Shown: positions 46,801 to 59,318 of the stretch, in pieces
Layout: each line of letters starts with the position of its first letter
Numbering within the stretch: the stretch's first letter is position 1
NCBI GenBank assembly: GCA_963930775.1
Contig: OZ005689.1
Span: 10,365,010-10,429,009 of the forward strand
From: Cliona cf. orientalis
Taxonomy: Eukaryota > Porifera > Demospongiae > Clionaida > Clionaidae
Length of the DNA: 64,000 bases
Direction: 5' to 3'
The notes under the pieces: model-generated
Seen by the model: the letters and a program-made list of their open reading frames with translations, nothing else
What the model was told of the DNA's origin: nothing
Database searches by the model: none
Position numbers and translations under genes: made by a program

Positions 46801-49800
46801 CGTCACATTTTTTGACGGCAGGTTTACTTGGTTGAAACCCCCTCGGAAGGTTTTAGAACCATGTTCGACATATTTGAAGCCATCAGGTATATCGATAAAT
46901 TATGATCGAGTGAGGTTACGGTGCTCTTCTCCTCCCCGCAGGCAGAGACACTTGCCAACATAAAAAAAACAGCATTCTGGAGAGCTTGAGGGTGTTACCG
47001 TGAGTAGTCCCAAATATGCCAGCTTCCCAGAGTTTGTCTTCTTCTTCTGGTGTGAAAGCTGTGTGGTGTTTCACAAGTGCTCCAACTTAAGTTACTGTAG
47101 TATATCCTCGCGATATGTTCACTGGGACTATATATCTGACTGAGCTATTCTTCAACTTTATTCGTCATAAAATTATTTTTGAGTCAGTGAGATAATAATA
47201 TCACACTGCATATTCTTGTCCGATCACAGCTCTTGAAGAATTTGAGATTGTGAATAGGGTTTGTCAAAACTTTAAACATGGAGAAACTGTGGGAGTTGTG
47301 CGATTATAATAACATTATTATGAATAAAATGTCCAGAAGCCTGTTATAAGTAAATACCAGACTTAATTTAACCATAATAATAATATTATGGTAATCTTTA
47401 ACTATGATCATAATATTTTTTGATTGGTGAATAATAATAACATCGCAAATTCTTATCCTATATAGCTGTTAAAGAATTTGAGGTTGTAAAAAGGACTCGT
47501 TTGGACTTTCAAAATGGAGATACCGTGGGTGTCGTGCGATGCATCAATGTTAGCATTTTGGATGATATCAAGGTTGAAAATGATGAACACTTCAATTTTA
47601 CGCTAGTTAATGGACGAAGAACACAATTTAATGAATCAAGCACACAAATTTTTATCATTGACGATGATGGTAAGGCTCTTGACACTCCTCAGTAGTTAAT
47701 ATGTTATATTCAGAAAAATGTGGAGTGCCCTAAGGACAAGGCTGATTATGACTTCCCAATACTAATACTATTATCACTATTTTTATTGCGTATGTATACA
47801 GTGGCAGAGATTGGTATGGTAGGATCAACTTTTACGATAACTGAGGCTGATACTTCAATCACTTTGTGTGCGGTGCTCATTAACTTTGTTGAACTAGATA
47901 TCCCTCTCACCGCCATTGTACAGACACAAGCCGTTACTGCTGCAGGTTAATTTATCAAAATTATTCAATTATTAATTAATATAATGTTACGTCTGATAAC
48001 TGCATTTTATTATTACTGACAAGATGCTCGATGATACTTTTATAGAGCATCTTTTGTAAAGATTTAATATATTGACTCTGTGTTGATATAATATATATTA
48101 TTAATAGAGAATGTCGACTATACTGGAGAGTTGGATGCTTCGATTGATTTCTTAAGTGGAGATTTTTCTGGTGTCAGTCGTTGTACGAATATTACCATTT
48201 TGGATGATGCAATTTTAGAGGACACTGAAGTATTTAATGTGTTACTGAAGGAGAACTCCAGCGGACTTGAGATTGAGAGCTCCAGAAACGCCACACAAGT
48301 CATAATTATGGAGGATAATGACTGTAAGCACATTAGATTCCTCAGAAAAAACACCGCCTTGAATTTTGTACGTGCTTGGGGATAACTGGTTGATTAGTGA
48401 ATCAGAGTACGATGGAAAAACAACAGTCAAGAGGACAATATTATAAAATTGTAATGTTATAGTATGAACTCTGACCTTGTCCTTAGCTAGGCCACTTGCA
48501 TGCAGTATTTCTTAATTAATGTGACATTAAATAAAATTTAATTTTGAGTGGCCAGAGGAAGAGGTTATATATGATTGTTCAAGGGTCACCTTTGGTTGAT
48601 ATCACATGAATGCCATGAATATGATATCATGCAGTTGTGAATATTGGGTTTCAAAGCCTAGAATTCATTACTGAAGAAAGTACATCAGCCAGAGCAAGAG
48701 TGTGTGCACAGATTGATACTGGTAGCCTTGAGAGGGAAGTGACTGCTTTCTTGAGCACTATTGCTGGAGGAATAGCCACAGGTATGCACTATATTATTGC
48801 ATTTTAATCAGATGATTCATCCATAATCACTCGACCTGAGAGATCCATACAATCATATAAATTATACACAAGTCCATAATGACCAATAAAACTAATGCAC
48901 GTACACATGTACTTGTGAAGAATTCATTTGAATTCCCAGTAGCTACCTTTTGGGTACACAAACAGCAATTATTGCACTATGAGTGCTCCCTATGCCAGTA
49001 TACTGCAGGGATAGTGTTCATTAAATTTTGTGTACATGGATTTTAATATGCAGAGAATAGTGACTATGTCCCTGTGGATTCTCAAGGGTTAACATTTTCA
49101 TCCGGTCAGTCATCGAGCAATATGTCAACACAGTGTGGGGAGTTGGTTGTGCTAGATGATACAGCTCTTGAGACTAACGAAACGATCTCGATTCGCTTGA
49201 CCAGTGAAAGCCCTCAGGTGAATATTACAGCAGGAGGAGCTGAAGCTTCTGTTTTAATCCAAGAGGATGCCAATGACTGTAAGCACTACATGCATGTACA
49301 CTAAATAATGTGCACCCACTGTTACAGTATAGAATTATTGTATTAAAAGCTTAATTAATTAAAACTTTGTTGTAAGAGGGCATTCAGCAAAATTATTTTC
49401 TAATACCGAAAAAATTTGACATTGCATGTGATGACCTATGAGACTTAAATGTCACTACTAGCTTCAATTTTTATACTATATAATAATATGTTTGTTCAAT
49501 TCTTCTTCATGGTATCTAGTTGTGGTGATTGGCTTCCCCCTTGGAGCTGCAGTGAACGCTACTGAAGGAGTTACCACAACAGTGAATGTGTGCCCACAGT
49601 TAATGGAAGGAACACTAGAAAGAGAGGTGTCAGTGTTTGCAACAACATCAGACATATCTGCAAGAGGTGAGTCAAAGCAGTTAGCTATTGAGTTATGAGC
49701 AGTTAACACCGCTATTTTATGATATGATTGCAGACCCCTCCCACAGTTAAACAACAATGCATATTTTCTTGTGTACATGACCATTACAGCATCCATAGAT

Positions 49801-52800
49801 TACATTAGTGTCATCAACAGAGAGATCGTCTTCAGAGCTGGCAATAGTATGCAGTGCATACAGATAGCTATAGCTGACGACAATAACATACTGGAAGAGG
49901 TGTTGGAGACATTCAGAGTGACACTGACTGCAATAGAGCCATTTATCATTACTCGATCTCAACAAGACAGTGTTTCTATCAACATTTTCGAAGATCCAAT
50001 GGATGGTAGGTTTAGAGCTTAAGATTTAGCTATGTGTGTCTTTGTGATCACAGTGAGATAGCTAAGCTGTGTACAGATGCATTATTATTAGCTTTTGAGT
50101 GCATGTATCATGGTTCAAACCCTAGTAGCTTACTGTAGTTCTCTCACTATCCCAGCATCCCTCTCTCTCTCCATGCAGAAATAACAGTTGGTCTCCAGCA
50201 GACATCCTACAGTACTTTTGAGACTGGAGGTCCCATCAGCATCTGTGCTCAAATGTTTCTTGGAACCCTAGAAAGAAATGTGTCTCTGATGTTAACGTCT
50301 ATGGATGGAAATGCGACAGGTACATAATAATAATATTGTGGTGTTAAATGTCATTATATTGTAACAATTATCATATTTATGTACAACTACTCTGCCACGA
50401 CTATCTCAGGGGGGTAAAACTATGTCCATTTCAATAATTTTTTGCGATAAATTATCATGTGCACTTCTGCCAGTCCAATCAATCTGTTTTTGAATGAATT
50501 TTCTTCTCGAGTGGTTAAAGATTTGGACTTCTCACACTCTGTAGAATTTAGTTCTTTCAGTATCGTTATACACTGCGGAGTGTGAGAGTCTGGTTTGTGA
50601 GAATCATACTAGGGGCTAACTTGCTTATTTAATACTAGGAGAGTAGCTCAAGTTGTAACCCACTTTTTGCTTGTGCTTATTATCATACCAATTTTCTAGG
50701 CTACTACCTAATCTCGCTGGCATTGCCAGGCTCCTCTCTACTTGAGCCTGTCCATGAGTGAGGTCACTATTAAACTACTATTTGGCTGCCTTTGACAGCA
50801 AGGCATGCCGCTATAGTAAGAATGGTGGCATCATCGAGGCTGCCAATCGTTTATAAAGCCTCATGATCATTCACCAAGGCAACATTTGCAGACAGACCGT
50901 CTAACTTTTGGGCCAAAGTACAAGAATGATCTGTTCAACCTCTGCACTGGGTAGTCAGTAAATAATAATTATTAAAATTTCAGTGACTATTAGCTGCCAA
51001 GTAAAGCAGATTGCAAGCCTATTTTTTTGTGAGAGCACTCGAGGATCTCCACAAATTGCGGAGGTAGTCTTTGCATGATAACAGGTGCGAAAATTGCCCT
51101 TCTTGGCTTCCATAGTATATTGTAGCAGAAATACTTACAATAGAATTCCTTGCTCTGTTCCATGCCTGTACAGCACCTGATGACTACGTGGCCCTCAACT
51201 CTATGCTGTTATTCACTGTGGGACAGTCTGTTGGTGATGTGGTGTGCACAAATCTTGATATTGTTGACGACATGGCCATTGAGAGGGACGGAGAAGATGT
51301 TATCCTATTACTGTCACCAGTTGAGCCAGCTGTTACTGTGGTAACGGTTTCATCTGCCACCGTGGCTATCATTGAAAATGATAATGATGGTAAGATAATC
51401 ATAAATGAGCTGCATTATGTCAGGCAAGGGTGCATCAACACATATACAAGTGTTTACAGTAGTACTGGTAATAACAGTGAATGCATGCATACTGATGTCT
51501 TCATTATGTGGCATTGGGCACTAATACTGTTAGCATGCTTACCAAGTATAACTCTAGACTACTAGCATATTTTTTGAAGAAGTGCCACAATTATGTTATA
51601 ATATACTAACCAACTGTAGTATCTTTTTTGTTTCGTTTATTTCGTTGTCTAAGGCTGCAAGATTTGTTTATTCTCCTTTCTTAGTTGTTGGCAACATTGT
51701 GTTGAGTTCTACAAACTATGACACCTTTGAAGCTGATGGAACAGTCAGTGTTTGTGCTATGATTATGGCGGAAGCAATTGAAACAACGATCATTGTCCAA
51801 CTCAGTTCACAGGATTCAACTGCTATAAGTAAGAATGATAGTACAGTAGTATCCCAGGCAATCACCCTCTCCCGGGTAAGCGCCCATGTACCGCATTTCA
51901 ACGAGCTACTGTAGCAGCTTCTACACAAATGTATGGAATTTTGATCCTGGGTAAGCACCTATGTGGGCCAAAATCGTGATTTATGTTTAAGCACCCATGG
52001 GCGTTTACCCGAGACTCTACGGTAATAGGGTGTGTTTTCTCTTTGTATAATATTATTTGAGTTGATCGATTTCCTGTACAGTAGATATGTTTATCATTAT
52101 CAATGGATGATACTATTATTACTTTACTTCAACAGATACTGAAGACTACAATGCATTTCAATTTGTGTCTCTGACGTTTGTTGAGGGATCAGTCTCGGGA
52201 GATGAGCAATGCTATGATGTGGTGATAGTTGATGACAATGTGGTGGAAGATAATGAGATCTTCTTTGTCTCACTGACCTCACCCGAACCAACCTTGATTG
52301 GAAGCATTTTATCACAGTCTATGGTGGCAATTAATCCTGATCCAGCAGATGGTAAGATAGGACATAATATTATTATAATCATAATAATTATGTAGCCACA
52401 TGTAGCCTAGCAAGTTGTAACAAGTCTTAATTTACTTTGCATTTTATATTAATGGAAGTTTGGTGGTGGGAATTGGATGCCCGATTTAATGTACATCTGT
52501 ACAGGGGCTGAGGTATATAGAGTGAAAATAGTATGTGCATGCATAGATATGCCTACTAATAAGCTTTATGTGTGAGATTTGACTAGCATCTGTGGTACAA
52601 AGAATAACGTACTATATACCCTATTTTGTACTTTGTTTGCAGCTGTGGAGTTTGGTTTTCAGCTGACCAACTACAGTGTTAGTGAACAACCACGGTTAAG
52701 AGACGTTTTTGTTTGTGTTACAGTCAACAATGGCACCTTCGAGAGAGAGATAGAGATTACCTTCGACGTCAACGATGTTACTGCAGAAAGTAATTAAAGC

Positions 52801-55800
52801 ATTTCACACTCCCTTTAAGTACCATAGTAATGTAACTACTATTTAGAGAGAGAGAATTAAAAGCACAGAGTTATCTTAGCTCAAATAAGTGATAAGTAAA
52901 TATCACTTTGCATGACATTGTCACTTACTTACAGATTCAAGAGATTATTTTGGTCCTTTCCCAATCGCACTAAACTTCTCGAGAGGACAGACGGTTGGTG
53001 CTCAGCAATGCATAACAGTGTCTGCTATCGATGATACATTGATTGAAGATGATGAAACATTCAACATTTCCCTGACTACCTCAGCCAGCTTTGTCACATT
53101 CACACCAGAAGCAAGTGTTGCGACCATTACCATAGTGCAGGATCCAAATGACAGTATGTCAAAAAAAATTGTATAGTTTGTGATTCTAGGCTGATACAGT
53201 AATGAGTACAAATTCTCCAGCCAAGGCGTCTGTATAATATTATGATAGTTGCACACACATTTATAATATTATCGTACTTCCTACAGTATTATTAACCCTC
53301 ACCACAAAGCGTAGGCAGAGGGATTACTGCAATTGTTTGGTGATTTTTGTCTCTCTGTCCGTCTATTTGAACTCTCCTGTATTAACTGTTAAGGGTGACC
53401 TGAGAGAAAGTACACATTCGATCGAGATATACTCAGCATTGTGTACATATTGACATCTACCTCAGCTACATGACTGAATGCCATTCTTTGCTTTGTTGGT
53501 CAGTTGTCAATGCAGTGGGCAGTATTAACAGAAGGTGGCTGTCAAGTGCGTAATTCAGTTTAGGTATGTCACGGAGACTACACATAGCCAGTTATACCTT
53601 TCCTCTACTTCTAGCTAGATCATGCACCGACTCTAAGGAGAACAGTACCATCCTCTATCAGAACCCTGTTTAGGTGCAGGTTATGTAGTTCAATATTCCT
53701 GGTATTGAACAAGCATCCACGTATACAGTGAAGCCATGCTATACACACATGGCCCCGCGGGAGTCATACATGTAGTGGTGAGGGTTCTGTATCATCTGCA
53801 ATTGGATGCCATCATTTCTTTTTACCACGATTGTGGTTTATTTCAGGGGCAATGATCCAGCTAGCAAATTCAACTGCTAACAACACTTTTGGAGAAGGGG
53901 AAACAGTGAACGTGTGTGCTGAGCTAGTCGACAATGGAGGAGGCCTGGAGAGACCAATCTCACTTCCAATACTCTTTCTGAGTGGAACAGCCACAGGTTT
54001 GTGTGTGATACAATGATTAAGGATTAATTACTTCCATATCTGCTACCTGGACATATTTAAGTGTAATTAAACATAATATAAGGGCTAATCTGGAGCGGTG
54101 GATAAAGTGGCCAACCACTGCCCCCCCCCCCCCCCCACCCCCCAATCAGGGAGCCTGGGGACAAGGCTACCCTTTACCGTATACAATGGAGCTACTAGGG
54201 ATGTGGTAAGCATTTCATAAAAAATACAATGAAGTGGCTATAGCAAATCATGGCCTTAGTCTTAGAAGAATAACATCTAGCTACAGATTAACCTACTATC
54301 TCACTTCTTTCAGATGGACGGGACTTTAATGGCCCCTCTCCTGCGATAGTCACCTTCCTACCGAGCAGTAGTCCAGGCGATCTGCAGTGTGTTACCATCA
54401 ATTTGATGCATGATAATAATCCTGAAGCAACTGAGAATCTGATCTTGGAACTTCACAACAATGATTCGGCCGTGATTGTACCCGCTGGTGGTGATATTGT
54501 CGTCATAAATATTATGGACATGCCAAACCCATTTGGTAAGCAGTGAGGGAAGGCTCAATATCATGATGCAACATGATATTTAGCCCATAATGGAAATTAT
54601 GCTCCTGCTTCCCTGCAATGCTCAAAAATTATTATGCTAGCATAAATTATTCTAAAAAAGCCTGAATAGCTACAACTCATGTACTACAGATTAAGGTAGC
54701 AATATGATTGTGTTGATTATCTTCATGTGCAGTGTTTAATTATGAGTTTTATCATAATAATTTTTACAGTTGTTGAAGTTTCAGTTGTGTTGAGAACATA
54801 CAGTGGTACGGAGGGCACTGGTGTAGGTGTTGTTGAAATTTGCCTGCTGATTGTACTAGGAGCAATTGACAGGAGTACAGGTGCAGCGGCAGTTGATATT
54901 TGGACTGTTAGTCAAACTGCAGTAGGTATGTAACAAGAATCATGACTATGCTTCGAAGATTCAAGTTATGTATTTAGCTACACTGTATTAATTTTGTGAT
55001 CATTTTATTAATTGTGACAGGATTTGAGATAACCCTACATAATATTATGGTATTGAAAATTGAATTTGAAATATGATTGATAAGGTCAACTAACTATAGA
55101 GCTAACCCGAATCCAAGATTTAGGCCGATCGCACGCTTCGTTGTGGAGAAACAGTGCTTTGTTTGCGATCACGCCACACCCCCAATAATCGAGAAATTAC
55201 GGTCTAAAGGCGTTGCTATTACACAAATCACATGTGGATCCCTTACAAAGGGTTTTCCCAAATCTGGTCACAATTTATGTTGTTCTGGATGTGTAGTTTG
55301 TTATTAGTAGGGTGCATTTACACTTTTAGGGAACTTTCAGTTATAGCTACGTAATGCTGGAGGCAAATTGAGAAATCAAATATCGTAGGTTGGGTTTTGA
55401 ATTCGTACTTAAACGATTGCTAATGGTGCTATACAATCCAGATGATTGCGATTCTAATGATTGCGAATTGCCAAGTAAGAAAGCCACATCCTCAATATTA
55501 GCTTTAGAGCTGAGGCTGCAGGTGGGATTGGCTATTATTGAATACCTACTCAAGCGACAGTTGCATTTGGCTGAGTGTTGGCATGCAGGTTGACTGTTGG
55601 CTTGAAGAATTAATGAAGACTCATTCTCGACGATTGGCAGCTGTACGTACATGCATTAGATTGAATCTTCCATTTGTGATTGCGAGCACACTTGCTGGAG
55701 GAAGGTTGTGGTTACGTGCAATAATATTATTCATTGTGTACTCTTTTCCTGTGATTCTTTTGATTGCGTCTTGTATAGAAACTCACAATTCGCAATCAAA

Positions 55801-58800
55801 AGAATCTCGTATTCAAAACTCGACCTACTATCTTTCTCTCTATTCAGCTGGGCATGATTTCTTATCTCTGAACACGTCACTGGTATTCTTACCTGGTGAC
55901 ACTGTTGGAAGCCCACCTCGCTGTGTCAATATCTCCATCCTGAATGATGATGCAGTTGAGGCAAATGAGACATTCGATGTTGTTGTCTCTTCCAATAGCA
56001 TACTGCAGATCACTGGGGAAACTTCTGTTTCTGTCACCATCAATGATGATCCTACAGATTGTGAGCCATTTCATTACTATAATTGTAGATCCTCTAGTAG
56101 TTCAGTATCTCTATTAAACATTCTTTTCTTCCAATTTTGCCCCTGAATATTGGTGACTAGCTCTGAGAAAAGGCATAACTTCTGAAATGTGAAATAAAAT
56201 TTTCCTTTTTCTTCAATGTTTTAGTGTATCAAAAATTGAAAGTTTTAGCTTTGTTTTGATACAATATTATTTGTATTAAACAAAGTGTAGCTAAGGCCGC
56301 AAAAAGACTCTTAGACTGTCTGTACATATAAAAATTGCCATAACTCTGGTTGTGATCAATATTTTTCATTGAAACTTGCACTATTGTACTCAGTATGGAC
56401 AGAGCTATCTATCCATGCTAAGATATAAAATTCTGGAAGGTCTCTTTTCACAGAGCAGATCACTCTAATTTAATTTCGCTAAAATTACTTAGTTTCTTGC
56501 TTTATTATAATTGTTACTCTATCTTTCACCTTTACAGCGGTCACAGTAGGTCTTCAGCCACTGACTTCCAATCCTAGAAAACGTGATACCTTCTTCGTAT
56601 GTGCTGAGATAACTTCTGGTTCATTAGAGCGTAACATAGTTGTTGGCTTGGAAGCTGAAAGCAATTATACTGCAATACGTAAGTCATAATACAGTAGCTA
56701 CATAACACAAGGCTAGAAGATCCAGGAAGGACAAGAATGTAGTAAAATCATGAAGTTTAAATTCTTTGTGAAATTGTCTTCCATTATGAATGATAACTAA
56801 CTTTACTAAGAGGTTCACTTCCATTTGGTACGTAAGATTCTGAATTATAATCTATAAGAAGTTTTAAATTTTTGCCAATACTCAGTATATGTAGTGATAA
56901 TCTTTAACTACAAGTGTTGAGAAACCATAATATAGAGCTGAGGCGGGCGGCAGCAGTGCTGCCTGGCTCAGAAACTGGTAAAAATTAATTTGCCATTTTA
57001 ATTTAATTTTAATTTACTCCTATGTGTATAGAGGGTGTTGATTTCATTGGTCCTGATCCATCTATGCTAACCTTTACACCTGGACAATCAACTGGGGACG
57101 TCCAATGTGCTAATGTGACCATTCTGAATAATTCCATTCTGGAGGGAGATCGAGGCTTCAGTGTTGAACTTGGAGAAATTGGTTCAGAAACAAGCGTGAA
57201 AATTAATGAAACAATGACATCAGTGGATATTGATATTCAAAATGATCCTAGTGATAGTAAGTTTAATTGGACAAGTATCAGCATTATAATCAGATTCTGT
57301 CAATTCTTTGTCCCCTTACTAATGCTTAACATATTTTATTAGTGATCTGCTTTAAGGCATTTTTTATTCAGCAAAACTTTCAGTTCAAACCAGCAAAATG
57401 TTTGAGCTATAGCACAAATAGTTATCTAATTAATACACATAAATGAAGTTTCTGTGGTTAATTCTAGATGATGCAGAACCCAATGTTTCATAACTACCTT
57501 AACTTTTATGCCATCGTAACATGATTCATTGACACAGTAGGATTTACTATCGGATTCTCTCAGCTACTCTTTACAATCAGTGAGGGAGATGGCTCTGTTA
57601 GAGTGTGTGCTCAACTGACGAGTGGTGAGATTCCAGTTGAGTTGGGTGTGGTGTCTCTATCGGTGACGGCAAGCCTTACAAAAAGCTCAGGTATAGGCAC
57701 TAGCTCAGTATAGTGTCCTGTTGTTGATAGAGCCAACAAAACACTATTATATTATTATTGATAAACAATCAGATATTATAATGCTCTCACCCTCAGGAAT
57801 TATATAGCTATTTAAAGATATAGCTATAGCTACAGTAATAGCTACCGTAATTTATTTATGTTACATGTACATGCAGTAATAATAATATAGTATCTTGTAC
57901 ACCTCAACATACCTTATATGCATTATGACTACATGTGCATGTAATTTTATCGCTGTAGTCCTGCAGATTGCATGATTGACACTAGTCTAGCATTGATGTC
58001 ATACAGTGTTGTTGCTGTTTTTGTAGCCAGTGCAGATCAAGACTACACCGGACTTCCAAGCATGTTCTCATTTGTAACTGGGCAGTCTCTCTCTTGTATC
58101 CTGATTAACATCACTGATGATAAGGTTGTTGAAAGTAACGAGACAATATCACTTATTCTACAGCCACTTGACTCCTCTTCTGGAGTAAGAATATCCAGAG
58201 GTCTGAGCACAGTGGAAATTATAGACAATGACGCAGGTATTTATGTTCAGTGTTTTAAGGCCGCACAGACATACATCCTATAGTAGTATTGTTGTTAAGA
58301 GCATTTAATTTAGCAAATGTATTATAATTTTACAGGTACGGGTGGTGATCCTAGATCAAACACCGCACTGGCACTGCCAATAACTGTTGTCATAGCTGTG
58401 GCTTTGGCAGTGGCACTGGTCTTCACTGTTGTGGCATTGTTTCTCAGAAGTATAAATAAGAGAAGTAATGCACATCACCATCAATTTTCTTTAATCAATG
58501 TCTGTAGTTTTTTTAAAACAATATAACCTGCTAAATTTTGGCCTGCTAGTATGGAATATAATGTGCATGACATTGTATTATACGTTACTGCGGAAGCTGT
58601 TACATTGGACCCCTGCGGGATATTAAATTTTTAATTGTGCTCTACCCCTCATGGATGCTTATTTACTCTAGAATGGGTGCTTGTCTAGGATACTAAGGAA
58701 ATTCAGTGTTTTAGGTATTATATATAGGAGTAGTAGAGTTTAGATTTGGTATAAATTAGCCTTTTACTTCAAATTGTCATTTGTGGTCTATGACAGCTAA

Positions 58801-58941
58801 AAAATTTTATATCCATGCATAGATAAAGTCTCTGCCGGCCAGCAGACAATTACTAATCAGGAGAGTGAGGAGACAAATTTGGTTAATTTGCCTGATAAAG
58901 CAGAGAAAAGTGACATTCCTCTCAAGATGATCGACACTTAA
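43849..58941 (+). CDS. Calx-beta repeat transmembrane protein, copy 3, 27 exons
   Basis: The reconstructed product has 1580 residues with the same plan as copy 2 but 12 modules. Exon 1 (43849-43942) encodes a signal peptide with core VTTLFLCSLYLQCLF. The membrane exon is 58336-58464 (helix ITVVIAVALAVALVFTVVA) and the tail exon 58823-58941, ending DIPLKMIDT. The two exons of module 12 are missing between 57256 and 57541, but phase is kept. The membrane exon is 21 bases shorter than in copy 2, losing part of the Gly/Ser linker, and its stop-transfer is weaker (RSINKR). All introns are phase 1 with GT-AG ends and there are no internal stops. Function is inferred as for copy 2: calcium-dependent surface adhesion or recognition. 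Confidence 0.85.
44614..44633. repeat. Poly-G tract, 20 bases
   Basis: A homopolymer in the intron inside module 1 of copy 3. Confidence 0.85.
46225..47093 (-). pseudogene. Crypton-like tyrosine recombinase fragment
   Basis: On the minus strand a frame runs from FTPEEEDKLWEAGIFGT through a cysteine-rich helix to LRGGEEHRNLTRS, whose R would be the first catalytic arginine. It continues with FRGGFNQVNLPSKN and, in the open 193-residue part (46806-46225), NHSLRVTGATTLF and VTGHRSLECLRRYEK. These supply the H-x2-R, H/R and tyrosine boxes of the tyrosine-recombinase fold. From memory it resembles the DUF3504/Crypton-derived family of animals. A frame shift at the A8 run (46962-46969) and a TAA at 46900-46902 disable it. 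It lies antisense in the intron inside module 2 of copy 3 and is absent from copy 2. Confidence 0.7.
47230..47306 (+). pseudogene. Truncated duplicate of copy 3 exon 5
   Basis: After a good acceptor (CGATCACAG) the sequence reads in phase 1 like the real exon 5 at 47466 (EEFEIV..., GETVGVVR). After about 75 bases it stops matching and hits TAA at 47307-47309. No donor is present. It is closer to exon 5 of copy 2 at some residues (EEFE rather than KEFE). Inclusion in mRNA would truncate the protein. Confidence 0.8.
50340..51120. other. Unshared 0.8-kb block in the intron inside module 6 of copy 3
   Basis: The matching intron of copy 2 is only about 160 bp and carries the tRNA-derived insert instead. 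This block contains an inverted pair CTCACACTCTG/CGGAGTGTGAG near 50538-50585 but no clear element termini and no coding frame. It is probably inserted DNA of unknown class. Confidence 0.4.
51841..52024. mobile_element. Diverged MITE, orthologous to 34753-34940
   Basis: It occupies the same place after the module 7 donor. Ends read ACAGTAGTATCCCAGG and CGAGACTCTACGGTA, diverged from each other, with inner CCCGGGTAAGCGCCCATG. Confidence 0.7.
55382..55831. mobile_element. Inverted-repeat element, about 450 bp, in copy 3
   Basis: The left end ATCGTAGGTTGGGTTTTGAA is inverted at the right as TTCAAAACTCGACCTACTAT. A second inner inverted pair, ATTGCGATT/AATCGCAAT-like, lies inside. It sits 16 bases before the acceptor of exon 21 and is absent from copies 1 and 2. 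The interior carries open but unrecognised frames (55390-55593 and others). Confidence 0.7.
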
Positions 58942-59263
58942 TTTTACTTTTAGTACATACCTCACTACTTGGCTACATGCTGGTTTACATCGTAGTATTA
59001 ATTAACATAATATTATTATAATAATAATATAGTCCCTCATAATTATAATGATACTAACTATAAAAAAATGATTGATTTTTGTTGTATAAAGTTATAGTAT
59101 AATTATTAAGTTTTAATCTGTCCACATTAATGTCTTACAATTCTGTGTGGTGTGTATATAGTAATACTATATGTTGTTGCTGCATGCAGAAGTTATTGAT
59201 CAGTAGGCACACAATTAAGATAACAAACAACGTTAATTCAGTTATTTCAGTATAATAATATTA
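58942..59263. other. 3' flank of copy 3
   Basis: Very AT-rich, with no clear polyadenylation signal chosen. It shares the first about 200 bases with the 3' flank of copy 2 (for example TATTATAATAATAATATAGTCCCTCAT), then diverges. The CTGTAGGGGTCTC block found after copies 1 and 2 is not present. Confidence 0.5.
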
Positions 59264-59318
59264 TTATAGTGGAGTCATACTTCCTTCTGAGTCACTATCA
59301 TCATCACTGAACCTGCTC
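59264..59318 (-). CDS. Possible terminal exon with an acidic tail
   Basis: After an acceptor (TTTTCTAG) the minus strand reads SRFSDDDSDSEGSMTPL and stops at TAA. A candidate preceding exon lies at about 59416-59465 (reading TALWSLKTWSEFVA) with a matching phase, but another frame there is also open and encodes a hydrophobic segment. The gene is unidentified and the call is weak. Confidence 0.22.

Larger units (their letters stand above)
44025..50005 (+). other. Copy 3 ectodomain modules 1-5 (exon map)
   Basis: Module 1 is 44025-44204+44944-45153, module 2 is 45704-45865+47466-47669, module 3 is 47802-47945+48108-48323, module 4 is 48635-48781+49054-49278 and module 5 is 49520-49666+49790-50005. 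The intron inside module 2 is 1.6 kb because of a tyrosine-recombinase relic and a duplicated exon fragment. Confidence 0.82.
50179..58236 (+). other. Copy 3 ectodomain modules 6-11 and 13 (exon map)
   Basis: Module 6 is 50179-50319+51174-51389, 7 is 51685-51828+52136-52351, 8 is 52643-52789+52935-53153, 9 is 53847-53996+54314-54535, 10 is 54770-54925+55848-56060, 11 is 56538-56678+57032-57256 and 13 is 57541-57690+58027-58236. Numbering follows copy 2, so there is no module 12. Confidence 0.82.

Noticed and set aside
55077..55307. 76-residue frame upstream of the inverted-repeat element in copy 3
   Set aside because: No splice sites or domain; it lies in intron sequence not shared with copy 2 and probably comes from inserted repeat DNA.
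20229..58941. Aggregation-factor genes proper or an ADGRV1-type receptor
   Set aside because: I saw neither a Wreath or VWA-type domain nor a seven-helix region; each gene ends in a single helix and a short tail.
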